DNA of 50,537 bases from Candidatus Nitrosopumilus sp. (lineage in GTDB: Archaea; Thermoproteota; Nitrososphaeria; Nitrososphaerales; Nitrosopumilaceae), in contig JAPFQF010000013.1 in assembly GCA_029255365.1 (NCBI GenBank), positions 1 to 50,537 on the forward strand. Direction: 5' to 3'. Below, piece by piece: positions 33,616 through 42,151 of this stretch. Within the stretch, counting starts at the first letter, position 1, and each line of letters begins with the position of its first letter. Under the pieces are notes generated by a model that was not told the origin of the DNA, did no database searches, and saw only the letters and a program-made list of their open reading frames with translations. The position numbers and the translations under genes are program-made.

Positions 33616-34092
33616 TTGGCAAAATTCAAAAAGAAAATATCTGAACCTACGATTGGTCCCAATGATTCCAAAAAGGACTCTGTAGAAGTTTCAACACCCA
33701 CTCCGGAGATAGAAAATTCTGAATCTGTTTCAAATAATTCTTCAGGTGAACCGCCAGTAAGTGTTGCTGAGAAAAGTGAAAAAGACAAGAAATTAAATAC
33801 ATTATTTTGGATGCGTATTGCTTTGGCTATAATTGCAGGAACTGCCGCAACCTTCCTCTTTGAAGGCATTGAGGGTGAAGATAGAAGATGGGCATCAATT
33901 GGATTTATGATTGTTGTATTTTTTGGAAGTGTAATAGTTGCCAAAGGAATGAAAATGCAACTGCCTTCATCTGATAGAAAAAAAGTTGTCACACAAGCCA
34001 TTGGCAGCTATGTTTTCCTGTATTTGTTTTCATGGATTGTAAGTTGGACATTGATTCATTTAGGAAGTACATCTAATGCAATTAACATCTAG
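33616..34092 (+). CDS. Three-helix membrane protein, EMC6/Rab5ip-like
   Basis: 158 residues from TTG 33616. A 60-residue disordered Ser/Thr/Pro/Glu N-terminus is followed by three membrane helices (about 64-84, 92-112, 128-150), with the last, GSYVFLYLFSWIVSWTLIHL, resembling the C-terminal helix of archaeal EMC6/Rab5-interacting-family proteins. EMC6 is part of the membrane-protein insertase core. The match is by pattern and topology only; a lineage-specific membrane protein is the alternative. Confidence 0.55.
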   Translation: MAKFKKKISEPTIGPNDSKKDSVEVSTPTPEIENSESVSNNSSGEPPVSVAEKSEKDKKLNTLFWMRIALAIIAGTAATFLFEGIEGEDRRWASIGFMIVVFFGSVIVAKGMKMQLPSSDRKKVVTQAIGSYVFLYLFSWIVSWTLIHLGSTSNAINI

Positions 34093-34120
34093 TTTAGAAA
34101 TTATAAAGTGGTAATAGTAA

Positions 34121-34711
34121 ATGTGGAATTTTAAAACACCGGGCATTCCTGATGAAGAGTTTGAGAGAGCAGAAAAGGTTCCCATAACAAAAGAAGAAGT
34201 AAGAGTAATTCAAATTAGCAAAGCAAGATTAAAGCCAGGACAGATTGTTTATGACATTGGATGTGGGAGTGGCTCTGTCTCTATCGAAGCTGGACTGCAA
34301 ATAGAATCAACAGGCAAGGTGCTGGCAGTTGATTATGACGAAAATGCTATAGAATTGACAAAAAAGAATATTGAAAAATTTGGTCTGTCAAATATTTCTG
34401 TAATTCATGGCAATGCCAAAGAAAAAATTTTAGAACTTGAAAAAGCTGATACAATTTTCATTGGCGGAACGGGTGGTGATACCGGGGAAATAGTTGAGCT
34501 TTCCGAAAAAAAACTAAAGTCCGGAGGCAGAATTGTAATAGGAACAATCCTGATTGAGACACTGTACTCAGTCCTGCAGGTGTTAGAGAAATTACAGTTT
34601 GAATCAGTTGATATTACTCAAGTTACCATATCCAAGAGCAGAAAAACCAGTACCGGAACCATGATGCTTGCAAGAAATCCCGTAACCATCATATCTGCTA
34701 CTAGGATCTAA
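34121..34711 (+). CDS. cbiT: Cobalt-precorrin-6B C15-methyltransferase / decarboxylase subunit CbiT
   Basis: 196 residues: start GIPDEEFERAEKVPITKEEVR typical of CbiT, SAM motif YDIGCGSGSVSIEA and the later TGGDTGEIV. It methylates C15 and decarboxylates the C12 acetate of the corrin ring. It begins a run of three anaerobic cobalamin genes (cbiT, cbiL, cbiF) on the plus strand, in line with de novo B12 synthesis by marine members of this phylum. Other cbi genes are not in the window. Confidence 0.9.
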   Translation: MWNFKTPGIPDEEFERAEKVPITKEEVRVIQISKARLKPGQIVYDIGCGSGSVSIEAGLQIESTGKVLAVDYDENAIELTKKNIEKFGLSNISVIHGNAKEKILELEKADTIFIGGTGGDTGEIVELSEKKLKSGGRIVIGTILIETLYSVLQVLEKLQFESVDITQVTISKSRKTSTGTMMLARNPVTIISATRI

Positions 34712-34747
34712 TCTAGATTTTTAATCAGGAAGAAAGCCACATTTTTC

Positions 34748-35470
34748 ATGCCTGGTTTAATTGGAATAGGGGTAGGTCCTGGGGATGTCGAATTGCTTAC
34801 TGTAAAGGCAGTCAAGGCAATTCAGAATGCAGACATCATTATGTGTCCTGCCTCAAATGAGGACAGGCCAAGCATTGCGCTTGCTGTTGTTTCACCAATA
34901 ATTGACAAATCCAAAAATCAAAAAATTGTAAAGCTAATCTTTCCAATGACAAAGGACAAGGATGTTCTTGAAGCTACGTGGAAAAAAAATGCCAAAATAA
35001 TGGCTGAAACCGTATTGACTGGAAAGAACGTTGTCTATCTTACTGTAGGTGATCCTTTCTTGTACAGTACCTGGATATACATGCACAAAGATCTCAAAGC
35101 AAATTATCCTGACATGGAGATTAGTGTAATTCCTGGAATTGTTTCCATGTTTGCATTTGCAGCCAAAGTTGGTGTAAGTGTGGCCGAAGGCGCAGAAAAG
35201 GTTGCGATAATTCCATCTTGCTATGATTTATCAAGTGTCAAAGAGATTGCAAAACATTCTGAATCCATGATATTTCTTAAAGACGGGCGTTACTTTGACA
35301 AGGTTATTGAGGTTTTAAAAGAATCTGGATTTCCAGACAATTCTATCTTTGCAATTGGACAAGACTTGGGAACAGACCATGAAATTATCAGAACAATGAC
35401 ATTAGGTGAAGTAAATGATGAATCATTGACTACAAAATATTTTTCAATTCTGGTGGTAAAACGTGTCTGA
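34748..35470 (+). CDS. cbiL: Precorrin-2 C20-methyltransferase
   Basis: 240 residues of the tetrapyrrole-methyltransferase fold: IGIGVGPGDVELLTVKAVKAI start, LTVGDPFLYSTWIYM, and IPGIVSMFAFAAKVG. The MCPAS near residue 36 and the STW signature fit CbiL/CobI rather than other family members. It has its own TATA-like gatttttaat about 30 bases upstream, and its end overlaps cbiF by eight bases. Confidence 0.9.
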   Translation: MPGLIGIGVGPGDVELLTVKAVKAIQNADIIMCPASNEDRPSIALAVVSPIIDKSKNQKIVKLIFPMTKDKDVLEATWKKNAKIMAETVLTGKNVVYLTVGDPFLYSTWIYMHKDLKANYPDMEISVIPGIVSMFAFAAKVGVSVAEGAEKVAIIPSCYDLSSVKEIAKHSESMIFLKDGRYFDKVIEVLKESGFPDNSIFAIGQDLGTDHEIIRTMTLGEVNDESLTTKYFSILVVKRV

Positions 35471-36233
35471 TGTGTTCTTTGTCGGATGCGGCCCGGGCGA
35501 TCCTGAACTAATCACTGTTAAAGCTAAAAAATTAATCCAGAAAGCAGACGTTGTTGTATATTCAGGCTCTCTAATTCCTGAACCGATATTGAAGCTATGC
35601 AAAAAAGGAAAGTTACATGATGCAGCTGGACTGGTCAGAGAGGAGATTTTTGATTTATTATACAAAAATGCAAAAAAAGACAAACTTGTAGTACGATTAC
35701 ATGACGGTGATCCTTCAATTTATGGCGCCATCAAGGAACAGATTGATAATTTAGATAAAAAAGGAATAAAATCTGTTGTTGTGCCTGGCGTTACCGCATT
35801 TTTAGCCTCAGCTGCCGCACTTGGAATGCAGTTGACACTTCCTGGAGTAACGCAGACAATTATCGTTACAAGGGCCGAATCCAGAACAAAGGTTCCAAAG
35901 AGAGAAAAAATTTCAGAGCTTGCAAAACACAAAGCGACATTGATCTTTTATCTTAGCATTCAGCTAATTTCCAAGTTAGTAACTGAGGCAGTTGCAGGCG
36001 GATACAAAAAATCCACACCCGTTGCAGTAGTGTATAGAGCAAGCTGGCCTGATCAAAAGATTATCAAGGGAACACTGGGGGATATTGCCAAAAAAGTCAG
36101 GGATGAAAAAATTACCAGAACCGCAATTGTAATTGTTAGTGACGTGATAGATCCTGAAACATACGAATATTCTAAACTATATGATAAAAAATTCAGTCAT
36201 GGTTATAGAAAAGCTAAAAAGACAACTGACTAA
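35463..36233 (+). CDS. cbiF: Cobalt-precorrin-4 C11-methyltransferase
   Basis: 256 residues from GTG 35463, overlapping cbiL by eight bases. FVGCGPGDPELITVKAKKLI, then YSGSLIPEPIL and HDGDPSIYGAIKEQI, VPGVTAFLASAAAL: these features place it in CbiF/CobM. It methylates C11 in the anaerobic corrin path. The 3' end overlaps the racemase-like gene on the other strand by 20 bases. Confidence 0.9.
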   Translation: MSDVFFVGCGPGDPELITVKAKKLIQKADVVVYSGSLIPEPILKLCKKGKLHDAAGLVREEIFDLLYKNAKKDKLVVRLHDGDPSIYGAIKEQIDNLDKKGIKSVVVPGVTAFLASAAALGMQLTLPGVTQTIIVTRAESRTKVPKREKISELAKHKATLIFYLSIQLISKLVTEAVAGGYKKSTPVAVVYRASWPDQKIIKGTLGDIAKKVRDEKITRTAIVIVSDVIDPETYEYSKLYDKKFSHGYRKAKKTTD

Positions 36234-36978
36234 CTTTGTTTTTAATTCCAATTCTATTTAATTTTGTTTGAAATGTTCTAGTATCCCCTGTTGCAAAAAT
36301 TTTCAACGAATTTTTTCTTGATTGCTTGTTTTTAATTTTTAAAAATATTTTTTTTGCAACCATGTCTGCAGGATCTATAAAATTAATTCCTGGATACTGT
36401 TTTTTCAACAGTGGTAGTAAGAATGGCAGATGCGTGCTTGAAAGTGTAATTGTATCTATGTTGTTTTGAGACAATATTTTATCTAGCATGTTTTTAATTA
36501 TTTTTTGGCAATATTTTTTATTTGAAACAAATTTTCCAGATTCAACTATTTCAACAAGATCTGATGCGTTTATTTTAAAAATTTTAAAATCTTTTGTCAA
36601 GTTGCTTTTTTTAATATGTTGAGTTAAGCCTTTACTGTTGATTGCACTCTTTGTAGATAAAATTCCAATTTGTTTTGTTTTGGATTGCTTTCTGGCTTCT
36701 TTCAGGGGAGGTTTCACATCAACTATTTTCTTTGCCGTTACATCTAGCATAAGACTGGGCGTATTTGATGCCACAACTATTACATCTGGAGAAAATTTTT
36801 CCTGTAACAGCTTTATGGAATTCTGAATTATTTTAGATAATTGAGCCTGGGATTTTTCCCCGTAGGGAAAATTTTGCTGATCTGCAAAATAGATTATCTC
36901 TGACTTGCATATTTTTTGAATTGCTTTAATTACTGACAATGAGCCTAGACCTGAATCAAAAACTGCAATTCTAGCCAT
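36214..36978 (-). CDS. Glutamate-racemase-fold protein without catalytic cysteines
   Basis: 254 residues aligned over the whole MurI length: FDSGLGSLSV (family DSGxGGL), YFADQQNFPYGEKS (family GDxxxxPYG), ASNTPS and LSSTHLPFLLPLL. Both catalytic cysteines of the family (xCNTA and GCTHYP) are serine here: Ser71 (codon TCA) and Ser181 (AGC). Cofactor-independent racemisation needs the cysteine pair, so this is probably not a normal racemase; serine could support a different proton transfer or binding only. This phylum has no peptidoglycan needing D-Glu. Confidence 0.8.
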   Translation of the reverse strand: MARIAVFDSGLGSLSVIKAIQKICKSEIIYFADQQNFPYGEKSQAQLSKIIQNSIKLLQEKFSPDVIVVASNTPSLMLDVTAKKIVDVKPPLKEARKQSKTKQIGILSTKSAINSKGLTQHIKKSNLTKDFKIFKINASDLVEIVESGKFVSNKKYCQKIIKNMLDKILSQNNIDTITLSSTHLPFLLPLLKKQYPGINFIDPADMVAKKIFLKIKNKQSRKNSLKIFATGDTRTFQTKLNRIGIKNKVSQLSF

Positions 36979-37082
36979 GGTTTGTATTTAAAACTGAGAG
37001 TAATGTTTGTTAGCTAAATTTAATCTAAAACTGATCTAAATTTACACTTGTCCATTAAGACTAAATTTCTAAATTCACAACC

Positions 37083-37730
37083 ATGCCAAACTTCGACAGT
37101 ACATGGTCTAAACAAGAGACCCAAAGTGTAACTGGCAAAATACGTGATGCAGTAAAACCTCAAGGTGCATTAAAACCACGAATTTCAACTGCAGTAAACC
37201 AGCTACAAGTCCAGATTTCGAAAATGGACTCTATGTTGGGTAAACTGCGTGAAAGAGACGCGCATCTCTTTCAGAGAGTCGTGACTGCAATGCAGCAACA
37301 TGATACTAGCACAAGTAGAGTTTTGTCCAACGAATTAGCTGAAATTCGTAAAGTTACAAAGATGCTCGGCAACGCAAGAATGTCATTAGAACAAGTTCAA
37401 CTAAGACTGACAACTATTCATGATCTTGGTGATGCAATGGTAGCAATTGGACCGGCAATGGCGACAATGAAGGGATTGAAGTCATCGCTTGGAAAATTCA
37501 TGCCAGAAGCTGATTCAGAATTGAATAGCATGACCCAGACACTTAATGGACTTATGATGGACTCTCTTGCAGGAGACTCCTTTAACATGGAGTCTGATGC
37601 TTCAAGTGAAGAAACAGAAAAGATTCTTCAGGAAGCATCTGCAGTAGCTTCACAACAGATAGGAGACAAATTCCCATCTGTACCATCTTCAACTGGACTT
37701 TCGTCACAATCCTCTACTTCTACATATTAG
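37083..37730 (+). CDS. CdvB-family ESCRT-III-like protein (paralogue 2)
   Basis: 215 residues closely similar to the protein at 12736: shared KPQGALKPRIS start, VQISKMDSMLGKLRERDAHL core and RKVTKMLGNARMSLEQVQLR helix, and the same FPSVP motif in the tail. The mid-part (about 140-185) is more acidic. Expected to polymerise at the division site. It stands alone between the racemase-like gene and the glycosyltransferase, so expression is set by its own AT-rich promoter. Confidence 0.9.
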   Translation: MPNFDSTWSKQETQSVTGKIRDAVKPQGALKPRISTAVNQLQVQISKMDSMLGKLRERDAHLFQRVVTAMQQHDTSTSRVLSNELAEIRKVTKMLGNARMSLEQVQLRLTTIHDLGDAMVAIGPAMATMKGLKSSLGKFMPEADSELNSMTQTLNGLMMDSLAGDSFNMESDASSEETEKILQEASAVASQQIGDKFPSVPSSTGLSSQSSTSTY

Positions 37731-37779
37731 AAGCAAGGAAAGACGTAAGTCGGTTCTTTTTATTTTAATTTCTTTAAAA

Positions 37780-38952
37780 TTATTCTGTTATTTTTTCTTT
37801 AAACGTATACTTTTTGTTTAAAATGAAGTTTCCAAATGCTGCAGTCATTACTCCGAGAATCAAAGCCAACGGATATGCTAATTCTGCACCATCTACCAGG
37901 AAATACACCATTCCTAATTGGACTAGTGCACCAAGTGAGCTAAACATTGCAAACTTTCCATACTGAGAAACTGTCTTTTTTATCCTGAAATCTCTATCCC
38001 CAAACGTCCATGCTTTGTTTAAAATAAAATTAGTTGTAACTGATGCAATAATTCCAATTATGTTTGCATGTAAATACCACATGTCTGAAACCACTCCTGC
38101 AAATAACAATGAAACTAGATAGTTTACAGCAAATCCTGAAGCACCAACTGTGTAAAATCTAGCTGCTTTTGAAAGAAATTTTACTGATGAGCGTTTCTCT
38201 TGTATTTCTTGTGGTTTTCCATAACGGTATAATTTCCAAACTGACCTGTAATAGTCTAGTATGGTTTTAATTCCTAATTTACTATTTCCTAATTTTCTGT
38301 TCTGAAAAGTATATGGAATTTCTTTAATTCTTACACCTTTTGTCTTGACTAGAATCTCTAAAAGAATTTTGTAGCCTATTGCATCAATGTTTAATTCTTT
38401 GATGATATTTCTTTTAAATGCAAAAAATCCTGACATTGGATCCTTTGTATCTATTCCTAATCCTTTTTTTGCAATTAAAGTTGCAAACTTGCTCATTAAT
38501 TTTCTTTTTGCTGACCAACCTTGAATTTTTCCACCTTTGATGTATCGTGATGCAATTACAATGTCACATTGATATTTTTTAATTGATTCTATTAGTTTTG
38601 GAATTATTTGAGGAGGATGAGAAAAATCACTATCCATAACAACTATCATGTCACCCTTTGCCTGTTGAATTCCTTTTAGAATTGCAGAACCAAGACCATC
38701 CTTAGCTTTTCTATGAATTACTTCTATTGTATAATCTGCCACTTTCTTAAAATTTTTCAAATAATCATCCACAATTCTTCCAGTCCCATCTGGAGAATTA
38801 TCATCAACTACAATAGCCTGTGTGATAAAATTTTTTGGCAAGTTTTCTTTGATTGATTTTAGAATTTGTATGATGTTTTGGGACTCGTTATATGTCGGAA
38901 TTATTATTGAAACCTGCGTGTTATTTTGTTGTAGTGTATCCTCTGGCTGCAT
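37780..38952 (-). CDS. Dolichol-phosphate mannosyltransferase-like GT2 fused to GtrA domain
   Basis: 390 residues. GT2 domain about 1-240 with IIPTYNESQNI, VVDDNSPDGTG and DSDFSHPPQII, and DPMSGFFAFKR: close to Dpm1, which loads a polyprenyl phosphate with mannose or glucose. From about 262 a GtrA domain of four membrane helices (VGASGFAVNYLVSLLF; FGNFILNKKYTF) follows, which probably anchors the enzyme or flips the lipid sugar. Such fusions are usual in archaea. A role in surface glycosylation is inferred. Confidence 0.9.
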   Translation of the reverse strand: MQPEDTLQQNNTQVSIIIPTYNESQNIIQILKSIKENLPKNFITQAIVVDDNSPDGTGRIVDDYLKNFKKVADYTIEVIHRKAKDGLGSAILKGIQQAKGDMIVVMDSDFSHPPQIIPKLIESIKKYQCDIVIASRYIKGGKIQGWSAKRKLMSKFATLIAKKGLGIDTKDPMSGFFAFKRNIIKELNIDAIGYKILLEILVKTKGVRIKEIPYTFQNRKLGNSKLGIKTILDYYRSVWKLYRYGKPQEIQEKRSSVKFLSKAARFYTVGASGFAVNYLVSLLFAGVVSDMWYLHANIIGIIASVTTNFILNKAWTFGDRDFRIKKTVSQYGKFAMFSSLGALVQLGMVYFLVDGAELAYPLALILGVMTAAFGNFILNKKYTFKEKITE

Positions 38953-39088
38953 TTACACAACTCAAAATTGAATTGCTATTAAATTTTTAAGTTATTTTTT
39001 TGTCACTAATTCTTGTTTTTTCACCTTTGATCTTAGCATATGATCTCTTTTTAATTACAATTTTTGCCATAATTTTACCAAAAACCAA

Positions 39089-39490
39089 TTAACCAAAATT
39101 TACTAGTTTGGAACATTTTTGTGTTCTCAATAGAATCATCGCTAGGAGAGGTATACAAAATACCAAATATACAAAATGAAATTCTGGAAGAGATTTATCT
39201 GGAGAAATCATTGTTCCCCAACTTGATGGAGGTGGTATAGTAAAATTATTTTCTAATGTGATGTATTTGGGCCATGTTAGAACATAATTATCAGATTCAT
39301 ACACTGCAACATAAAATTGATATTCATTGCTTCGTCCAACTAAATCAACAGGAATCTTAAATTCATATGTAATGTGTGGCACTGTATTATATCTATCAGT
39401 ATTTGTTACGCCACTCTTTCCTTCAAATCCTGTTTCAAAAATTCTTTTAAAGTTTGATTTAACTATAGACGGTGAACCTCCTTGAAGGAA
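39089..39490 (-). pseudogene. 3' fragment of a surface-protein gene with PEF-type C-terminal anchor
   Basis: The frame is open from the stop at 39491-39493 down to 39089 with coding-like composition, but has no plausible start; the first GTG at 39382 lies inside a continuous reading (GKSGVTNTDRYNTVPHITYE). The end has a Pro-Glu-Phe (SLPEFHFVYL) followed by a hydrophobic helix and basic residues, resembling archaeosortase PEF-CTERM signals. It looks like the last 130 residues of a larger exported protein, cut at its 5' side. Region 38953-39088 holds only AT-rich promoter sequence of the Dpm1 gene. Confidence 0.5.
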
Positions 39491-40638
39491 CTACTGCATT
39501 TGCTCCACTCCCAGAAGACATACTACCAGAAATCTCAGAATCTTCTGTAAGAATATTTGACACTAAAATTCAGATCGGTAACGATACTAGAATTGATGCA
39601 ACAGAGTCAGAATTCCTATACATTGATGGTCAAGACATGAGAGTATCTGCAATTGTTGATAGCACTACACCACTAAAACGCGTAGAGTTAAGATTAATTA
39701 CTATGGGACAGGCAGATGACAAATTCATATCAGTTCTGATGGATGTAGAATCTTTGTATGTCTCAAACTCTACAAGCTTGGTTAGTGGAGAAATCCCATC
39801 ATTTTTCATGGCAGAACCTGGTGTGAAATATTGGCTACACATCACTGATGAGAATGGCAGTATATCTGAATCCACCCATTACAACATTGGTGTAAAGCCA
39901 ACTAGAACATCTGATGTTGCAATTGAAGTAGACATGCCAACAATTGTCCCATCTAGTTCAACCATCACACCAGAATTCTACATATTCAATGATGATTCCC
40001 CATCATATGGAATTGTCTCGCTGGTAGTTGACGGAAAAACAGTCTCAAAGAAATCTCAACTGTTTGGCACAGGACAGACTCAGGTGATATTCAACTGGAA
40101 TGTTCCAACATCTGATGGTCACATCACATATGACTTTGCAGGAAAAGTGGACTTGTATGATGCTACAATTTCCACAGAGTCTGCTCTGGTTTCCAGTTAT
40201 CCAAAAACTGTCTCAGTAGCAGCATCTGACATGCCTGCATTGCAAGTAATCACTAATGATGAGCAGATACTGGCTGATCCTGCATTAATTTATGCATCAA
40301 ATAGTAACTCTGAATTGAGATTCAAGGTAACTGATCCTCAGGGACAGTGTATCATTGGCAGTGAAGCGGAATGCCTGGTCAAGGACACCACTCTTGGCAA
40401 GCGCGGTGGATTGGAAAGTGTTCCGTACGGAGAACAGATACTGCGTGTAAAATACAGTGGCGCAGACAGTGCACTTGAGAGGTTCTCAATTACTTCAGTT
40501 GATCCAATCATTGGACAATGGAATGTATCCCTTGAAAGCGATGATGAGTTGTTCCAAGAAGCACATGCATCAGAGGATCCAATTGTGAAGATAAAATATA
40601 GATATCATTCTGAAACAGTCACTGTTAAATCACAATGA
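39472..40638 (+). CDS. Extracellular-type beta-rich protein, probably N-terminally truncated
   Basis: 388 residues from GTG 39472; the frame is closed upstream by TAG at 39466. The chain looks like a surface protein (repeated beta sandwich segments, Asp/Ser/Thr rich, a Cys pair in GQCIIGSEAECLV), yet it has no signal peptide or membrane helix. Its beginning abuts the cut end of the minus-strand fragment, so it may be the back half of a longer gene. A TATA-like ttttaaag at 39445 could still drive it. Family not recognised. Confidence 0.6.
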   Translation: MNLLEGTTAFAPLPEDILPEISESSVRIFDTKIQIGNDTRIDATESEFLYIDGQDMRVSAIVDSTTPLKRVELRLITMGQADDKFISVLMDVESLYVSNSTSLVSGEIPSFFMAEPGVKYWLHITDENGSISESTHYNIGVKPTRTSDVAIEVDMPTIVPSSSTITPEFYIFNDDSPSYGIVSLVVDGKTVSKKSQLFGTGQTQVIFNWNVPTSDGHITYDFAGKVDLYDATISTESALVSSYPKTVSVAASDMPALQVITNDEQILADPALIYASNSNSELRFKVTDPQGQCIIGSEAECLVKDTTLGKRGGLESVPYGEQILRVKYSGADSALERFSITSVDPIIGQWNVSLESDDELFQEAHASEDPIVKIKYRYHSETVTVKSQ

Positions 40639-40662
40639 TTATTTAATTTTAAAATAATATTA

Positions 40663-42132
40663 TCAAGGATAAGCAGTCGAATTTGACAATACAGTATCTA
40701 ATTCTGAAATGTTAATTCTGTTTTGTTCCATGGAATCCCTTTTTCTGATTGTTACTGTGTTATCCTCCAAAGTTTGGTGATCGACAGTAATTGCAAAGGG
40801 AGAGCCAATCTCATCTAACCTTCTGTACCGTCTTCCAATTGCACCGGAATGATCTAAAAATGCATCAAATTTTCTTTTTAGTTGGAGGTAAATCTCGTCA
40901 GTCTTCTCTTTGAGCCCGTCTTTTTTGACTAGGGATAAAATTCCCACATGTATCGGAGCAAGGTATGGCTTTAATGACAGTACAACTCTCTCATGCTCCT
41001 TGTCATCTTTCAGACTGTGCTCTAAAATTGTATACAGACTCCTGTCAATTCCCATTGATATCTCAAAGACATGTGGCAGAACCTTGTCATCGCCGTCCAT
41101 TATCTCAAATTTCTGCTTGCTCTTTTTTGCATGACTGGTCAAATCATAGTCAGATCTGTAGTTGCATGCAACAAGTTCCAGCCATCCGATTGTAGTCTCT
41201 ACCTCAAAATCAAACGCAACTTCGGCATAGAATGCCTTTTCCTTGTCCCCCAGTTTTCTGAACCTGCTTTTTGTAATGTCAATTCCAGTCTTTTCATAAA
41301 ATTCAGTTAAAATTCCCAGATAATACGCCACAAGCTTGTTGGGAACAACACCTGATTCTACTGCTTCTTTGCATGTCATGGGTGTAACATCTCCGTCTGT
41401 CTGAATTCTCAGAATTACATCTTGAATTTCAGAAAACTTTTCAATCTCTGACAGTCTGTTTGGGTTGCAAAATACCTCGATTTCTGCCTGATAGAATTCC
41501 CTTAGGCGAAGAAGGCTCTGCCTTGGCGCAATTTCATTTCTAAAACTTTTGCCAACCTGTGCTATTCCTAGAGGAAGTTTGCCCCTCATTGTCTTGTACA
41601 GTCTGGGAAAATCAACAAAGATTGATTGGCATGTCTCAGGTCGCAGATATGCCTCTTCTTCTTCAGGACCAATACCAACTTTGAACATCATGTTAAAGTT
41701 CTTTGTCTTGTCAAATTCCCCCTTGCACTTTGGACACTTGATATTATTTTGTAAAATCGCATTGTCAAATTCCTCCAGATCTGCACTTTCGGGAATTTCA
41801 ATCTGTGCAATCTCTGCAATGGTCCTGTCTGCCCTGAACGTTGCATTGCATTTTGTACATTTTATTATCGGATCCGCAAAATTCCCCAAATGACCTGATG
41901 CCTCAAAGACTGACTTTGACATTATCTGCGAGCCGTCAATCTCAAGCATTCCGTCCCTTCTGATCAGCTCTCTCCTCCACAGCTCAAGAAATTTGTTTTT
42001 TAGACTGACTCCGGACGGTCCGTACTCCCAAAATCCTGCCTGCGCATCTGCATAAACCTCACAGCTGGGAAAGTAAAATCCGCGCTCAAGTGCCAGTTTC
42101 ATTACTGATTCATAGTCCATTGTATCACTCAC
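40663..42132 (-). CDS. glyS: Glycyl-tRNA synthetase, dimeric type
   Basis: 489 residues of the alpha2 GlyRS class. Zinc-like CTKCNATF and CPKCKGEF pairs, motif 2 FRNEIAPRQSLLRLREF, the motif-3 segment with EISMGIDRSLYTI, and a C-terminal anticodon-binding domain (LAPIHVGILSL...). It charges tRNA-Gly; a tRNA-Gly(CCC) gene lies 7.5 kb downstream in the window. The N-terminal start MDYESVMKLALERGFYFPSCEVY fits the family, from the ATG four codons in; ATG 42132 adds three residues. Confidence 0.94.
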   Translation of the reverse strand: MSDTMDYESVMKLALERGFYFPSCEVYADAQAGFWEYGPSGVSLKNKFLELWRRELIRRDGMLEIDGSQIMSKSVFEASGHLGNFADPIIKCTKCNATFRADRTIAEIAQIEIPESADLEEFDNAILQNNIKCPKCKGEFDKTKNFNMMFKVGIGPEEEEAYLRPETCQSIFVDFPRLYKTMRGKLPLGIAQVGKSFRNEIAPRQSLLRLREFYQAEIEVFCNPNRLSEIEKFSEIQDVILRIQTDGDVTPMTCKEAVESGVVPNKLVAYYLGILTEFYEKTGIDITKSRFRKLGDKEKAFYAEVAFDFEVETTIGWLELVACNYRSDYDLTSHAKKSKQKFEIMDGDDKVLPHVFEISMGIDRSLYTILEHSLKDDKEHERVVLSLKPYLAPIHVGILSLVKKDGLKEKTDEIYLQLKRKFDAFLDHSGAIGRRYRRLDEIGSPFAITVDHQTLEDNTVTIRKRDSMEQNRINISELDTVLSNSTAYP

Positions 42133-42151
42133 TCATCCATGAAATAAATTT

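Noticed and set aside
39089-39382. A complete 97-residue gene starting at GTG 39382
   Set aside because: The frame continues upstream for 36 more codons with the same composition and there is no promoter at the right distance, so a truncated 3' fragment fits better.
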